Assembly (NCBI GenBank): GCA_934747325.1
Contig: CAKVGW010000002.1
Coordinates: 1 to 58,230 of the forward strand
Origin: an uncultured Candidatus Melainabacteria bacterium
GTDB lineage: Bacteria; Cyanobacteriota; Vampirovibrionia; Gastranaerophilales; Gastranaerophilaceae
Direction of reading: 5' to 3'
DNA: 58,230 nucleotides
The notes beneath the pieces were generated by a model that saw nothing but the letters and a program-made list of their open reading frames with translations, ran no database searches and was not told where the DNA came from. How positions within the stretch are numbered: position 1 is the stretch's first letter; the number at the start of each line of letters is the position of its first letter. A program made the translations under genes and the position numbers. Below, piece after piece: positions 43,648 to 53,812 of the stretch.

Positions 43648-44652
43648 ATGACAGTAAAATTTGAAGGACAAGATAGACGTGAAGCTACTCTAGCTAAAGT
43701 TTTACCTGAATACGGTTTCAAATCTTTAGAAGAAGCTCGTGATCTATGCTTATCAAAAGGCATCGACGTAGATGCTATTGTTAAAGGTATTCAGCCTATC
43801 GCTTTCGATAACGCTTCTTGGGCTTATACTCTTGGTTGTGCTATTGCAATCAAAAAAGGTATTACAAATGCTGCTGATGCTGCAGAAGCTATCGGCTTAG
43901 GCTTGCAAGCATTTGCAGTTCCTGGTTCAGTTGGTGACAGAAGACAAGTTGGTATCGGTCACGGTAACTTAGCAGCTATGTTATTAAGAGAAGAAACAAA
44001 CTGCTTCTGTTTCTTAGCTGGTCATGAATCATTCGCAGCAGCTGAAGGTGCGATTGGTATTGCAAGAAACGCTAACAAAGTTAGAAAAAATCCTTTAAGA
44101 GTTATCTTAAATGGTCTTGGTAAAGATGCTGCTCACATTATCGCTAGAATCAACGGTTTTACTTCTGTTGAAACTGAATACGATTACAAAACTGGCGAAT
44201 TAAAAATCGTTAAAGAAACTCCATATTCAGATGGCGAAAGAGCAAAAGTTAGATGCTATGGTGCTGATGATGTTAACGAAGGCGTTGCAATTATGGTTAA
44301 AGAAGGCGTTGATGTTTCTATTACAGGTAACTCAACTAACCCAACAAGATTCCAACACCCTGTAGCAGGTACTTACAAAAAATGGTGCTGGGAAAATGGT
44401 AGAAAATACTTCTCAGTAGCATCAGGTGGTGGTACTGGTAGAACTCTTCACCCGGATAACGTTGCAGCTGGTCCTGCTTCTTATGGTATGACTGATACTA
44501 TGGGTAGAATGCACGGTGATGCTCAATTCGCAGGTTCATCTTCAGTTCCTGCTCACGTAGAAATGATGGGTGTAATCGGTATGGGTAACAACCCAATGGT
44601 AGGTGCTACTGTTGCAGTTGCTGTTGCTGTTGAAAACGCTATGAAAGCGTAA
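43648..44652 (+). CDS. GGGtGRT protein
   Basis: A 334-aa protein of the GGGtGRT family, named for the motif found here at residues 260-266 (GGGTGRT). Other conserved pieces are VPGSVGDRRQVGIGHGN and TDTMGRMHGDAQFAGSSSVPAH. The family is of unknown function and is typically paired with an NifU-like scaffold protein, as in this operon. AAGGAA lies before ATG. The 114-nt gap between the two genes holds the repeated structured element. Confidence 0.9.
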   Translation: MTVKFEGQDRREATLAKVLPEYGFKSLEEARDLCLSKGIDVDAIVKGIQPIAFDNASWAYTLGCAIAIKKGITNAADAAEAIGLGLQAFAVPGSVGDRRQVGIGHGNLAAMLLREETNCFCFLAGHESFAAAEGAIGIARNANKVRKNPLRVILNGLGKDAAHIIARINGFTSVETEYDYKTGELKIVKETPYSDGERAKVRCYGADDVNEGVAIMVKEGVDVSITGNSTNPTRFQHPVAGTYKKWCWENGRKYFSVASGGGTGRTLHPDNVAAGPASYGMTDTMGRMHGDAQFAGSSSVPAHVEMMGVIGMGNNPMVGATVAVAVAVENAMKA

Positions 44653-44667
44653 GTAAATATTTGACAC

Positions 44668-44706
44668 AAAAAAGAGAATGACATTAGTCATTCTCTTTTT
44701 TTTTTT
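44668..44706. terminator. Bidirectional terminator
   Basis: AAAAAAGAGAATGAC and its complement pair around ATTA, with a long T-run. It ends both the GGGtGRT operon and the opposing cysS-gcvPB operon. Confidence 0.92.
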
Positions 44707-44722
44707 ATTAAATAAATAATGT

Positions 44723-46147
44723 TTACTCTTTGAATGTTAAATCCGGATGACGAGCAGCAAGTGTTTCGTCAACTTTTTTAATTGGAGTTTTTTGAGGTGA
44801 TTTTAGCACTTCATCAGGATTTTCTTCAATTTCACGTGCAATTCTTAACATTGTATCTACAAACTCATCCAGAACTTGTTTTGATTCCGATTCAGTAGGT
44901 TCAATCATGATTGCTTCATGTACAATCAATGGAAAATAAACAGTTGGTGGGTGACAATTAGAGTCCATCAAACGTTTTGCAATTCCTAAAGTTGAAACCC
45001 CTTGTTGATGTTGTTTTTCACCTGATAAAACAAATTCGTGCATACAAGGTTCATCATACGGTAAATCGTAAGTGCCTTTCAATTTTTCTTTTAAATAATT
45101 TGCATTCAATACAGCATCTGCACTTGCTTGTTTTAAGTTATTGCCCATCATTAAAATATAAGCATAAGCTCTTACAAGAACGCCAAAATTACCATAAAAA
45201 CTTCTAACCTTGCCGATAGAATTCTTTATATTGTAGTTTCTGACATATTTGCCATTTACGCACTCAACAATCGGGCTTGGCAAAAACTCTTTCAATTTTT
45301 CAACAACCCCAACCGGGCCGGCTCCTGGACCTCCGCCACCGTGAGGAGTTGCAAATGTTTTATGCAGATTCAAGTGGACAACATCAAATCCCATTAATGC
45401 AGGGTTTGTCCATCCCATAATTGCATTAAAGTTTGCACCATCATAATAAAGAAGTGAACCGTTATCGTGCATAAGTTTAGAAATCTCTAAAACATTTTCT
45501 TCAAAAATTCCCAAAGTATTAGGATTGGTCATCATAATTGCTGCAACATCAGCATCTAAAAGTTCTTTCAAATTTTCAATGTCGACTTGACCTTTTTCAT
45601 TTGATTTAACTTGGACTATATCAAATCCGCACATTTTTGCGCTTGCAGGATTTGTACCATGAGCGGAATCCGGAACAAGAACCTTTTTCCTATTCAATTC
45701 TCCTTTTGTTTCAAAATACTTTTTAACAATCATCATACCGGTCAATTCACCATGCGCGCCAGCTGCCGGTTGTAAAGTTATAGCATCCATTCCGGTAATT
45801 TTTTTCAAAGCTTCTTGGAGTTTATACATCAACTCTAAAGCACCTTGAGAATCTTCATCGCTTTGCAATGGGTGTAAATTTGTAAATTCTTCTAATGAAG
45901 CTAGAAACTCATTAACTTTCGGATTGTATTTCATTGTACAAGAACCAAGCGGATAGAAACCTTTTTCAATGCAAAAATTACGGTCGCTTAATTCCTTATA
46001 ATGGCGCATTACTTCCAGTTCACTAAGCTGTGGAAGTCCGATTGTGCCTTCTCTTAAAATTTCTTGTGGCAGGTAATCTCCTAAAACTGCATTGCTGCCA
46101 AATCCGATACCTTCTACCCCATTAGATTTTTCAAATATTGTTTTCAT
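44723..46147 (-). CDS. gcvPB: Glycine dehydrogenase (decarboxylating) subunit 2
   Basis: A 474-aa PLP enzyme, the C-terminal half of the P-protein of the glycine cleavage system in split form. Lys263 in HLNLHKTFATPHGGGGPG is the cofactor lysine, and YPLGSCTMKYNP and AHGTNPASA are conserved. It needs gcvPA, gcvT and gcvH, none of which is in the window. Its start overlaps the sigma-factor gene by 17 nt, so the two are translationally linked. Confidence 0.95.
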   Translation of the reverse strand: MKTIFEKSNGVEGIGFGSNAVLGDYLPQEILREGTIGLPQLSELEVMRHYKELSDRNFCIEKGFYPLGSCTMKYNPKVNEFLASLEEFTNLHPLQSDEDSQGALELMYKLQEALKKITGMDAITLQPAAGAHGELTGMMIVKKYFETKGELNRKKVLVPDSAHGTNPASAKMCGFDIVQVKSNEKGQVDIENLKELLDADVAAIMMTNPNTLGIFEENVLEISKLMHDNGSLLYYDGANFNAIMGWTNPALMGFDVVHLNLHKTFATPHGGGGPGAGPVGVVEKLKEFLPSPIVECVNGKYVRNYNIKNSIGKVRSFYGNFGVLVRAYAYILMMGNNLKQASADAVLNANYLKEKLKGTYDLPYDEPCMHEFVLSGEKQHQQGVSTLGIAKRLMDSNCHPPTVYFPLIVHEAIMIEPTESESKQVLDEFVDTMLRIAREIEENPDEVLKSPQKTPIKKVDETLAARHPDLTFKE

Positions 46148-46772
46148 TACTCAAATCTTCCTGTTTTAATAAATCTTTCTTAATTTTTTCTAACGCATTT
46201 TGGATAATTCTCGAGATTCTTGATTGAGAGATGTTAAACTCAACGGATATATCTTTAAGTTTTTTATCGTAAAAATACTTAGCTTCAATCAAATCTTGTT
46301 CTCTTTGTGAAAGCTTTTTCATAGCTTCGCAAATCCTATGTTTAAGTTCAACAATTTCGGCTTTTTCTTCAGGGGTTCTATGATTGTCTTTAATTATTGT
46401 AGGATTTTCCGCGTCAGCCATTTCGTCAATAGAAAGAATTGTCTTGTAGACAGCATCTTTAATTTTTTCGTGCTCGGAAGATTCTTGGTTTTTCATGACA
46501 TACCACTTATAGCGACGGCGCATTTCGTTTCTTATTGCCCATTTAATTGCTTTTGTAAGGTATGCGGTGTTGTAAAGTTCTTTGTTTTTAGTATTTGTAA
46601 TCAAATAATAAACAGTGTAATTAGCAAGACTTATTACTTCAGAAAGCTCAATAAGACCAAGGTTAGAAAATTTCTTAAATTCAACCTTAGATATTGTTTC
46701 GACTAATTCCTTATATTGGGATAGATTAGCGCGCTCTTCTCGATTTCTGTTTATAGATTCCAAATCTTTCAT
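46131..46772 (-). CDS. RNA polymerase sigma-70-family factor
   Basis: A 213-aa protein. A region-2-like part (AYLTKAIKWAIRNEMRRRYKW) and a clear region 4 helix-turn-helix (about 150-205: LSQREQDLIEAKYFYDKKL, then ISVEFNISQSRISRI) identify an alternative sigma factor. The size and presence of a linker (region 3) suggest the FliA/SigF-like group rather than ECF, but this is not certain. No anti-sigma gene is adjacent. It overlaps gcvPB and follows murJ by 50 nt. Confidence 0.85.
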   Translation of the reverse strand: MKDLESINRNREERANLSQYKELVETISKVEFKKFSNLGLIELSEVISLANYTVYYLITNTKNKELYNTAYLTKAIKWAIRNEMRRRYKWYVMKNQESSEHEKIKDAVYKTILSIDEMADAENPTIIKDNHRTPEEKAEIVELKHRICEAMKKLSQREQDLIEAKYFYDKKLKDISVEFNISQSRISRIIQNALEKIKKDLLKQEDLSNENNI

Positions 46773-46822
46773 ACTTTATATGATATCAGAAAATAAGGTA
46801 TAAATGCAATAGCACCCAACGT

Positions 46823-48415
46823 TTATCTTTTTAAAATTCTACTCGCTAATTCTTTTGCATAATCCATTTTGAATAAAAGATTTAAGCCTGTATAAAGTCC
46901 TAAGCATGCAATCATTACAACTACGATTTTTGAAAACTCAAATACATATTTTGGTAGTTGAATTTTATCATACGCTACACATAAAATGTAACATGCAACA
47001 AATGTTATAATTCCGGCTAACGCCATCTTTGCAAAATTTACAAACAAAGTTTTATAATCAAGTCGAACTTTTTTATAAATAAATAATCCCAAGAAAGTTG
47101 CATTAAACAAAGTTATAAACGAAGTTGAAAGCGTGATGCCGGCAATTCCCATATTAAACTTCAAGATTAAAAGCCAGTTTAAAACAGCCTTTAAACCGAT
47201 TGAAGAAATTGCAATAATGAATGGAGTTTTAGAATCATTAAATGCGTAATAAACTCTTGTTATGGAATCTCTAAATACGTAAGGTAATATTGAGAAAGAC
47301 AAGAAACATAAAGCTTCTGAAACCATATAAACAGCATTTGCGTTAAATGCACCACGTTCAAAAATCAAAGAAATTCCGTCTTTTGCTAAAAGTAAAATCA
47401 GAATTATCATTGGCATTGCTGCAAAAAATAGCACTCCAACACCTTTGTTGAAATATTTTTTTACAGACTCTAAATCGCCTTCGCCTGCCAGTCTTGAAAA
47501 AATCGGGAACAATGGTACTAAAAACGCAGTTACCAAAATTCCAACTGGGAATTGGAATATTCTGTTTGCAAATACAACAGAAGTCCACGCCCCTTCTACA
47601 AGAGTCGATGCGAAAAACATATCAATATAAATACTTATTTGCCCTATTGTTGAACTCAAAATTGCTGGGAATAGTAACTCACAAATATTTTTAAATTGCG
47701 GATTGTTTTTGATATTTAAATTAGGTTTAATTCGGTATCCAATTTGTCTTAATTTAGGAAACTGAACTAACAATTGACATACAGCCCCCAAAGTCGTTGC
47801 AAAAGCTAGTGCCATGCCGGATTTATCATTATGAACAACAGAAATTACGCCAATAACAACAAGGCTCAAAATCATAGGCGATAAATTCGGTAAAATATAT
47901 TGTTTATGACAAATTAAAAGTCCGTAGTAAATCCCAATAATACCGCCGATTAAAATTATCGGTGACATGATTTTAAAATGAGCAGAGGCTAATGCGACTA
48001 ATTCCGGAGAACCTGCCGAAATAATTATCCCCATTATTTTGTCGGCAAAGAAGAAGCCTAATATTGAACATATAGCGAAAAACAAGAATGACACGGTTAA
48101 AAACGTGTTATAAAGCTTATTCACAAATTCATCGGGCTTAGAATCAAAATCAGGAATCAGTTTTGAAAATACTGCAACCGCAGCACTATGAAAGGGTCCA
48201 CCGACTCCGCCTAAAATAATTATTGCTAATGATGGAATTTGTAATGCGTAAAAATAAGCGTCTGAAACAAGTGTTGCACCATAAAAATTGGCAACAACCA
48301 TGTCTCGCACAAACCCCATAAATTTACTTGCAATAGTAACAAGAGCAATAAGCCATGCTGCTTTCAGCACGCTTGGGGTTTCATCTTTAACCATCTTAAC
48401 TTCTTTATGTTCCAT
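46823..48415 (-). CDS. murJ: Lipid II flippase MurJ
   Basis: About 530 aa with some 14 membrane spans. The segment SKFMGFVRDMVVANFYGATLVSDAY (part: GFVRDMVVANFYG) and RVYYAFNDSKTPF are typical of MurJ/MviN. It flips lipid II across the inner membrane for peptidoglycan synthesis. ATG 48415 is preferred; TTG 48424 in frame is also possible. Its start overlaps the spoIID-like gene end, indicating one operon with cell-wall genes. Confidence 0.95.
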   Translation of the reverse strand: MEHKEVKMVKDETPSVLKAAWLIALVTIASKFMGFVRDMVVANFYGATLVSDAYFYALQIPSLAIIILGGVGGPFHSAAVAVFSKLIPDFDSKPDEFVNKLYNTFLTVSFLFFAICSILGFFFADKIMGIIISAGSPELVALASAHFKIMSPIILIGGIIGIYYGLLICHKQYILPNLSPMILSLVVIGVISVVHNDKSGMALAFATTLGAVCQLLVQFPKLRQIGYRIKPNLNIKNNPQFKNICELLFPAILSSTIGQISIYIDMFFASTLVEGAWTSVVFANRIFQFPVGILVTAFLVPLFPIFSRLAGEGDLESVKKYFNKGVGVLFFAAMPMIILILLLAKDGISLIFERGAFNANAVYMVSEALCFLSFSILPYVFRDSITRVYYAFNDSKTPFIIAISSIGLKAVLNWLLILKFNMGIAGITLSTSFITLFNATFLGLFIYKKVRLDYKTLFVNFAKMALAGIITFVACYILCVAYDKIQLPKYVFEFSKIVVVMIACLGLYTGLNLLFKMDYAKELASRILKR

Positions 48416-50039
48416 ACTTTTCAACCAATTCTACGTATAAAGTTACTGCTCTACCGAGTGTAGGAGGGTAGTAAACAATTGTATTTTCTCCATCCTCAAT
48501 ATATCTTGAAATATCTATTCTATAATCTTTTTGGAAAATCGTCTTTGTTACAGGAAATTCTAAAGTTCTACCGTTAATTTTAACAGCAATTTTTGCTGCG
48601 GTAGAATTTGTAATAACCAACTGCGCTCTTCCAATCGGTGCCCAAAAAGTTTCTTTAACTTCTTCTCCGCAAATAGTTTTCGGCATAGTTCCAAGATTTA
48701 TACCTGTATAATAATGTCTTAAAATATTATAATAAGGTTGATTCAATTTTGTTGCCATATAACCAGCACCATATTGGCTCATTCCTACACCATGCCCGAA
48801 GCCTCCGCCAAAAATTGTAATATCAGTTACATTGCCGTAATTATCAAGTTTTTTTTCAAAAACTATATTTGCGCTAGGTAGTGACACTCCATCTTTTTGG
48901 AAAACTCTTCTGATTACAAGTTCTTTAGCGATTCTATAACAACCTTTTGTCGTCATAAGTTCAACTTCAACGGCCTTACCCGAAGCTCCGCGCTTCATAA
49001 CCTTGATGTCTTTAATTTTGCCTAAATCATCCCCTTGTTTAAATGCAGGATGTATAAATCCTGTTTTAGATTGAGCAATCATTGTTGATTTTAAGACATT
49101 TTCAAGTTCACCAACCGCCCATTGTTTTCGCCACCTGTAATACGGTGATTCAATATCAAAAGACGGTACTTTGCTTTCATAAAACTCTTTAGCATCATTT
49201 TCATCTTCCAAACTCTTAAATTCGGATTTATCAGGAACTGCCGTCAAATAAGGTTTGTTTATTGATGGAAACATTTTAGTGAGTGGGTCTGAAAACGCAT
49301 GCGAATAGCTTTCAGTGTATCCACCTGCTGTAGAACTGTATAAAGCCAAAATAGGCTCATTATTATATAAAGCGACAATGCCGTCAGTTTCCATAACCGC
49401 GCGTGTTGCCAAATCAGCTTCCGTATTAACTCCGTAATATACTTGGCTTGCGACGCTGTCAACAACATTGAATTCTTTATATGCCTGCGTTCTTGGAGTT
49501 AAAACATAATTTCTCGCTGCAACGGCTTGTGCTTTCAAAGCTTCAAGACCAAACCTAACCGGCATTTCATTTGGAACAACACCTTTTAAGTATTCTTGAG
49601 TTTCGACAAGGTTTACAAGATAAAAGCCTTTTCTATCTTCTTTTTGGATGACTTCAAACGCGCCGTGATAAAGTGCAGGTTTACCTTTTCTTGTCAAATC
49701 TTTAACGCCCAAAACTCCTTGTGGGCAAATTACTACAAAATTTCTTAAAGTTGCACTGCGTCCGTTTATTGTAACATCAATCCCCGTAACACCGTTTCTG
49801 ATTACAATATCTGTATTTGCAGAAATTCTTGAAACGATTTTTTTTGTTTCTCTATCGCAAATATCACAATCTGCGGTACCATAAACAGTTACGGTTTGTT
49901 TCAATACGTTTTGAAACTTATTATCCGTAAGTCCTACTCTTACTACATCAGTATTTGCAGCAAAAACTGTATTCACTCCCCCAACTAAACTTGCAAACAG
50001 CAATAAAGCTATTGCAAGTGTTCTTATTTTACTTCCCAA
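48405..50039 (-). CDS. SpoIID/LytB-domain protein
   Basis: A 544-aa exported protein with a signal peptide (hydrophobic core at 8-24, AFAAN-like cleavage FAANT near 29). The SpoIID/LytB domain is shown by YLKGVVPNEMP, EALKAQAVAARNYVL and the diagnostic GFGHGVGMSQYGA. SpoIID-type enzymes trim peptidoglycan stripped of stem peptides. The start is TTG, with GGAAGG about 6 nt upstream inside cysS. It overlaps cysS by 16 nt and murJ at the other end. Confidence 0.9.
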   Translation of the reverse strand: MGSKIRTLAIALLLFASLVGGVNTVFAANTDVVRVGLTDNKFQNVLKQTVTVYGTADCDICDRETKKIVSRISANTDIVIRNGVTGIDVTINGRSATLRNFVVICPQGVLGVKDLTRKGKPALYHGAFEVIQKEDRKGFYLVNLVETQEYLKGVVPNEMPVRFGLEALKAQAVAARNYVLTPRTQAYKEFNVVDSVASQVYYGVNTEADLATRAVMETDGIVALYNNEPILALYSSTAGGYTESYSHAFSDPLTKMFPSINKPYLTAVPDKSEFKSLEDENDAKEFYESKVPSFDIESPYYRWRKQWAVGELENVLKSTMIAQSKTGFIHPAFKQGDDLGKIKDIKVMKRGASGKAVEVELMTTKGCYRIAKELVIRRVFQKDGVSLPSANIVFEKKLDNYGNVTDITIFGGGFGHGVGMSQYGAGYMATKLNQPYYNILRHYYTGINLGTMPKTICGEEVKETFWAPIGRAQLVITNSTAAKIAVKINGRTLEFPVTKTIFQKDYRIDISRYIEDGENTIVYYPPTLGRAVTLYVELVEKYGT

Positions 50040-51397
50040 GTTGTACCTTCCTTAGAATCTTTTAGCACAATACCGACTTTATCAAGAGCAACACGGATTT
50101 TATCAGCTAAATCCCAATTCTTATCAGCTCTTGCTTGTTTTCTTGTTTCAATTACAGCTTCCATTGAGTCGTAATTTTCGCCCAATTCTTTGCTTATTTC
50201 TTCTAATTTAGCTTTTAATTCATCTTCTGATAAAGTAGCTTTAGCAAACGTAAAACCGAGAGTTTCAGCAAGTTTATGCAACAAAGTAAACGCATAAGGA
50301 ACATCTTTATTTGCTTTATTTGTCAAATCAAATAATACAGCTAAAGCTTTTGACGTGTTCAAATCATCATCCATTGCGTCTACAAATTCTTTGTATTCAT
50401 CAAATTGAGTCAAATCTAAAGTTTCATCAATCGGAGTCCTTTTTGCGTTTAGCATTCTCTTAACTCCGTTTGAAGCTGCTTGAAGCGCTTCGTCTGAGAA
50501 TTCAACCGGCATGCGGTAATGATTTGTTAAAATAAAAAATCTGATTGTATTTGCATCATAATTTTTAAGTAAATCATCAATAGTCAAGAAATTACCTAAA
50601 GATTTTGACATTTTTTCTTTGTTAATCGTAACAAACCCGTTATGCAACCAATAGTTTACGAATTTACATCCATTAGCACACTCTGATTGAGCAATTTCAT
50701 TTTCGTGGTGTGGGAATATTAAATCTGCACCACCTGCGTGTATATCAATAGTTTTGCCCAAATGTTTTCTGCTCATAGCAGAACATTCGATGTGCCACCC
50801 AGGACGTCCTACACCCCAAGGTGATTTGTATCCGAATTTTTCGTCTTTTTTCCATAATGCAAAATCAAGCGGATCTTCTTTTTGTTCGCCAACTTCAATT
50901 CTTGCACCGCTTTCTAATTGATCAATCGGTTGTTTTGATAGATAACCATATTTAGGGAATTTTTTTACTCTAAAATAAACATCACCATTTGATTCGTAAG
51001 CAAAACCTTTGTTAATCAAATCTTTATTTATCGCAATCATTTCACCTAATGTTTTTGTTGCAAAAGGTTCAATATCAGGTTTTAAGTTATTTAAAGCCTT
51101 CATGCTATCGCTAAACTTTTTATACCAATATTGAGAAACTTCTTCAGGTGTCTTACCTTCTTTTTCAGCTTTTTTAAGAATTTTATCATCAACATCCGTA
51201 ACGTTTCTACAATAGGTAACATCATATCCTTTAAATTTAAGATATCTATATAAAACATCCCATGTAATATAACATCTTGCATGACCTAAATGAGCGTTAT
51301 CATAAACTGTTGGTCCACAAACATACATTTTTACTTTGTTTTCTTCAATCGGTTTAAATTCTTCAACTTGATTTGTGTAAGAGTTATGTAATTTCAT
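50024..51397 (-). CDS. cysS: Cysteinyl-tRNA synthetase
   Basis: A 457-aa class I synthetase. The start at 51397 (MKLHNSYTNQ) is set by GGGAG upstream; the frame stays open 19 codons further without support. The HIGH motif is HLGH at 36-39, zinc-ligand Cys27 lies in VCGPTVYD, GWHIECSAM holds further ligands, and KMSKSLGN is intact. First gene of the minus-strand operon that runs to gcvPB. Confidence 0.97.
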   Translation of the reverse strand: MKLHNSYTNQVEEFKPIEENKVKMYVCGPTVYDNAHLGHARCYITWDVLYRYLKFKGYDVTYCRNVTDVDDKILKKAEKEGKTPEEVSQYWYKKFSDSMKALNNLKPDIEPFATKTLGEMIAINKDLINKGFAYESNGDVYFRVKKFPKYGYLSKQPIDQLESGARIEVGEQKEDPLDFALWKKDEKFGYKSPWGVGRPGWHIECSAMSRKHLGKTIDIHAGGADLIFPHHENEIAQSECANGCKFVNYWLHNGFVTINKEKMSKSLGNFLTIDDLLKNYDANTIRFFILTNHYRMPVEFSDEALQAASNGVKRMLNAKRTPIDETLDLTQFDEYKEFVDAMDDDLNTSKALAVLFDLTNKANKDVPYAFTLLHKLAETLGFTFAKATLSEDELKAKLEEISKELGENYDSMEAVIETRKQARADKNWDLADKIRVALDKVGIVLKDSKEGTTWEVK

Positions 51398-51548
51398 AAA
51401 TTTCTCCCTAAAAAATAGCCTCGGCAAGTCAATTTTATTACAAACAAAAATCACTGTCTATGTAAAATTTATTCTTTTTAACGATTGACAAACAAATGCT
51501 GATACTATAACATGCAGATGTAGTGTTTATTAAGAAATAGAGGTTTTT

Positions 51549-51818
51549 ATGAGAGTTAGTCCTGTCGGATTTACAACTCCTGTTGTGCATTCAAAAAACA
51601 GGAGAGTAGTTTCTCAGCCGATTGAGAAACCTGAAAATGTAAATTTTAAAGGTGGTGCATCTTTAAAATTTGGAGATTATGTAGTTGGTGCGATTTGCGG
51701 AACAGCAATGGCAGCGGTTGGCTTTGCCGTTGCAGGGCCAATAGGAGCGGTAGCTTTAGGCGCAATAGGAGCAAAGGCAACCGCTGAAGCCAATAATGAA
51801 ACCAGAAGTGACGATTAA
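51549..51818 (+). CDS. Small Gly/Ala-rich protein with N-terminal NFKGG motif
   Basis: An 89-aa protein. Residues 1-36 include MRVSPVGFTTP and NFKGG at 32-36. A hydrophobic Gly/Ala segment follows (about 45-75, VGAICGTAMAAVGFAVAGPIG) that could cross or insert in a membrane like glycine-zipper proteins. AGAGG precedes ATG. Its last 4 nt overlap the end of the convergent gene. Function unknown. Confidence 0.65.
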   Translation: MRVSPVGFTTPVVHSKNRRVVSQPIEKPENVNFKGGASLKFGDYVVGAICGTAMAAVGFAVAGPIGAVALGAIGAKATAEANNETRSDD

Positions 51819-53650
51819 TTCTGCATTTGTTGAAGCTTTTTAGCATTAGCTTTTCTAGTATTATGGTATGTTAGCATAGGAATCAATGCGCCAAGTAAGA
51901 TTGGTGAAATTACTACTGTTGAAATAAATCCAGGTAGCGAGTTCAAGCCTCTGGCCATTTTTGCAATCTTATTATGCTTAATTTCTCCTGAACCTTTCAT
52001 TACTTTTGTAATTGTTTCATCAGAAAGGTTGTTAAATAACTCAGCAATTTTTTTATTTTTATCTTTGCGTGAAAGATTTTTTATAGATTCTAAACTAAAG
52101 CTTTTTTCATTAAATGCTAAATTTGCGTTGTCTGATTTAGAAATAATCTTTTCTAAGTCTCCGCCTTTCTTATCTACAAATTCTGCAAAGTTTTTAAATT
52201 TCTTTTGAGAATCAATATTGCCATAGATAGAATCCAAATCTGCAACCGATAGAACTTCTAAATTACTGTATGGGTTAATTATATCTAAGAATTTTTTGAA
52301 ATCGTTTTTGCCATCAGAGGCTCTATTTGTAAGTATAAATCCTAATTTGTCTTCATAAGATTTTACAATCATTTTAGTTAGCATAGGTACAGCAAATACA
52401 ACTGATAGCGAAGAAACTGTGTCACGTAAAAGAATTTCGTTAATTTCTGTCATGTCACGTTTACCGTTTTCATCAATTTTCGCTCTATCCCAAGCTCGCT
52501 TCCCTCTAGGTAAAAGTAGCCCCAAAGTTGATAAAAGTGCAAAAGTTGTTTTTGTGAAATTATATCCGGAATATTCTAATAGTTCTTGAGCCTTTTCCGG
52601 TGTATGTTTTGTGATAAATTTACCTAATTTAGCAAAGATACCGTCAGAATTTATCCCTTTTCCTTTAAATGTCACATCTTTTTGTGTATCTTGTTGAGCA
52701 TTTTGTTGTTTTTTTGCATGTTCTAATGCAGCTGCTCCCGGTGATACATCACTTTTTGCATATAATTTAGGTAAATATGACAAACCCGCTAATGTAATTG
52801 CTATATTTGCAATGTTAACTCCAAGTCTTTTTGTTGCAAAATTGTTTTTAATATTTTCTGCAGCTTTTTCATCTAAAGATTCAGAATTCGGGTTATTTTT
52901 TATAGCGTCATTTGCAAAGTTTTTCAATGCCGTTAATGTTTCATGCGTACCGAATGCATGTTTAGTATCACCTTCTCCAACATACAATTTGTTTATATTA
53001 TATAAATCAGAAGATGTTTCCTGAATTTTAGAATTAATCATTTCTACCATATTATTTAAGGCAGATTCTTTAGACTTTTTGTCGCCGTTATCAAATTTAT
53101 CAAACTCTTTAAGTAACAGTTTTATTGTTTCGTCTGCATTCTTGTCATTTGGAACGGAATTTTTATATATAGATTCCAAATTTAGTTTGTAGAACGCTTG
53201 TTTAAATTTATCTTTGTCCTTTTTTACAGCACTGTCAAAACTCGGATTTTTAACCAAGTTTTTCATGCTTTCGCCAAATCTTTTGATTAAGCGAGTATTT
53301 GTATTTGTGGATTTGCAAAATTTTCCGGAAAGAGCCAATACAGCAGGAGCAACACCAACTATGTAAGGTCCGGTCAAACCTTCTCTTCCAAGAACTTCGA
53401 ATCCTTCTTGTTTGTTATATTTTCCGGTTATTTCTTTATCTCGGTGAAAACCTGTCCATACTCTGGGAGCAGTCATTCCGAGTCCGTCCTGAATTAAGAA
53501 AGATATAAAATAACCTTTGCTCTCAATCCATTGCATAATAGAGCCTGTAGCACCTAAAACAGGCATTATAGACTTAAATGAAGGATTTTTTTTGTTTCTT
53601 TTTGATATTTCGCCAGTAGTAAAATTATTGCTTATAGTGTTAACCTTCAA
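51815..53650 (-). CDS. Large hypothetical membrane protein with N-terminal PSFKS motif
   Basis: About 611 aa. TTG 53650 is preferred as start because GGAGG lies 6 nt upstream; the frame extends to ATG 53665, whose ribosome site would be too close. Residues 22-27 read NPSFKS. Hydrophobic segments occur near 70-110 (YIVGVAPAVLALSG), near 280-300, around 370-390 and at the C-terminus (ISTVVISPILLGALIPML). Long polar helical regions lie between. No known domain is recognised; probably a lineage-specific membrane protein. Confidence 0.72.
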   Translation of the reverse strand: MKVNTISNNFTTGEISKRNKKNPSFKSIMPVLGATGSIMQWIESKGYFISFLIQDGLGMTAPRVWTGFHRDKEITGKYNKQEGFEVLGREGLTGPYIVGVAPAVLALSGKFCKSTNTNTRLIKRFGESMKNLVKNPSFDSAVKKDKDKFKQAFYKLNLESIYKNSVPNDKNADETIKLLLKEFDKFDNGDKKSKESALNNMVEMINSKIQETSSDLYNINKLYVGEGDTKHAFGTHETLTALKNFANDAIKNNPNSESLDEKAAENIKNNFATKRLGVNIANIAITLAGLSYLPKLYAKSDVSPGAAALEHAKKQQNAQQDTQKDVTFKGKGINSDGIFAKLGKFITKHTPEKAQELLEYSGYNFTKTTFALLSTLGLLLPRGKRAWDRAKIDENGKRDMTEINEILLRDTVSSLSVVFAVPMLTKMIVKSYEDKLGFILTNRASDGKNDFKKFLDIINPYSNLEVLSVADLDSIYGNIDSQKKFKNFAEFVDKKGGDLEKIISKSDNANLAFNEKSFSLESIKNLSRKDKNKKIAELFNNLSDETITKVMKGSGEIKHNKIAKMARGLNSLPGFISTVVISPILLGALIPMLTYHNTRKANAKKLQQMQN

Positions 53651-53812
53651 TAGAATCCTCCACATCCCTTTAAAAGTGTAACCGTTACACTATTATACAA
53701 ATTTGTTTAAAAGTTAACAAGCAAAGTATATACGATTTTAAGAAAAGTTTACAATTCAAAAGATAATTTAAACATGAATTTATGTTACAATGTAGCAAAT
53801 AGGGAGTATTTT

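Noticed and set aside
42832..44652. Nitrogen-fixation locus suggested by the NifU-like gene
   Set aside because: Only a scaffold-like domain with a GGGtGRT partner is present; no nif structural or maturation genes in the window.
46338..46706. Plus-strand ORF of 122 codons opposite the sigma-factor gene
   Set aside because: Phe/Cys/Asn-rich shadow of the sigma-factor coding strand with no start signal.
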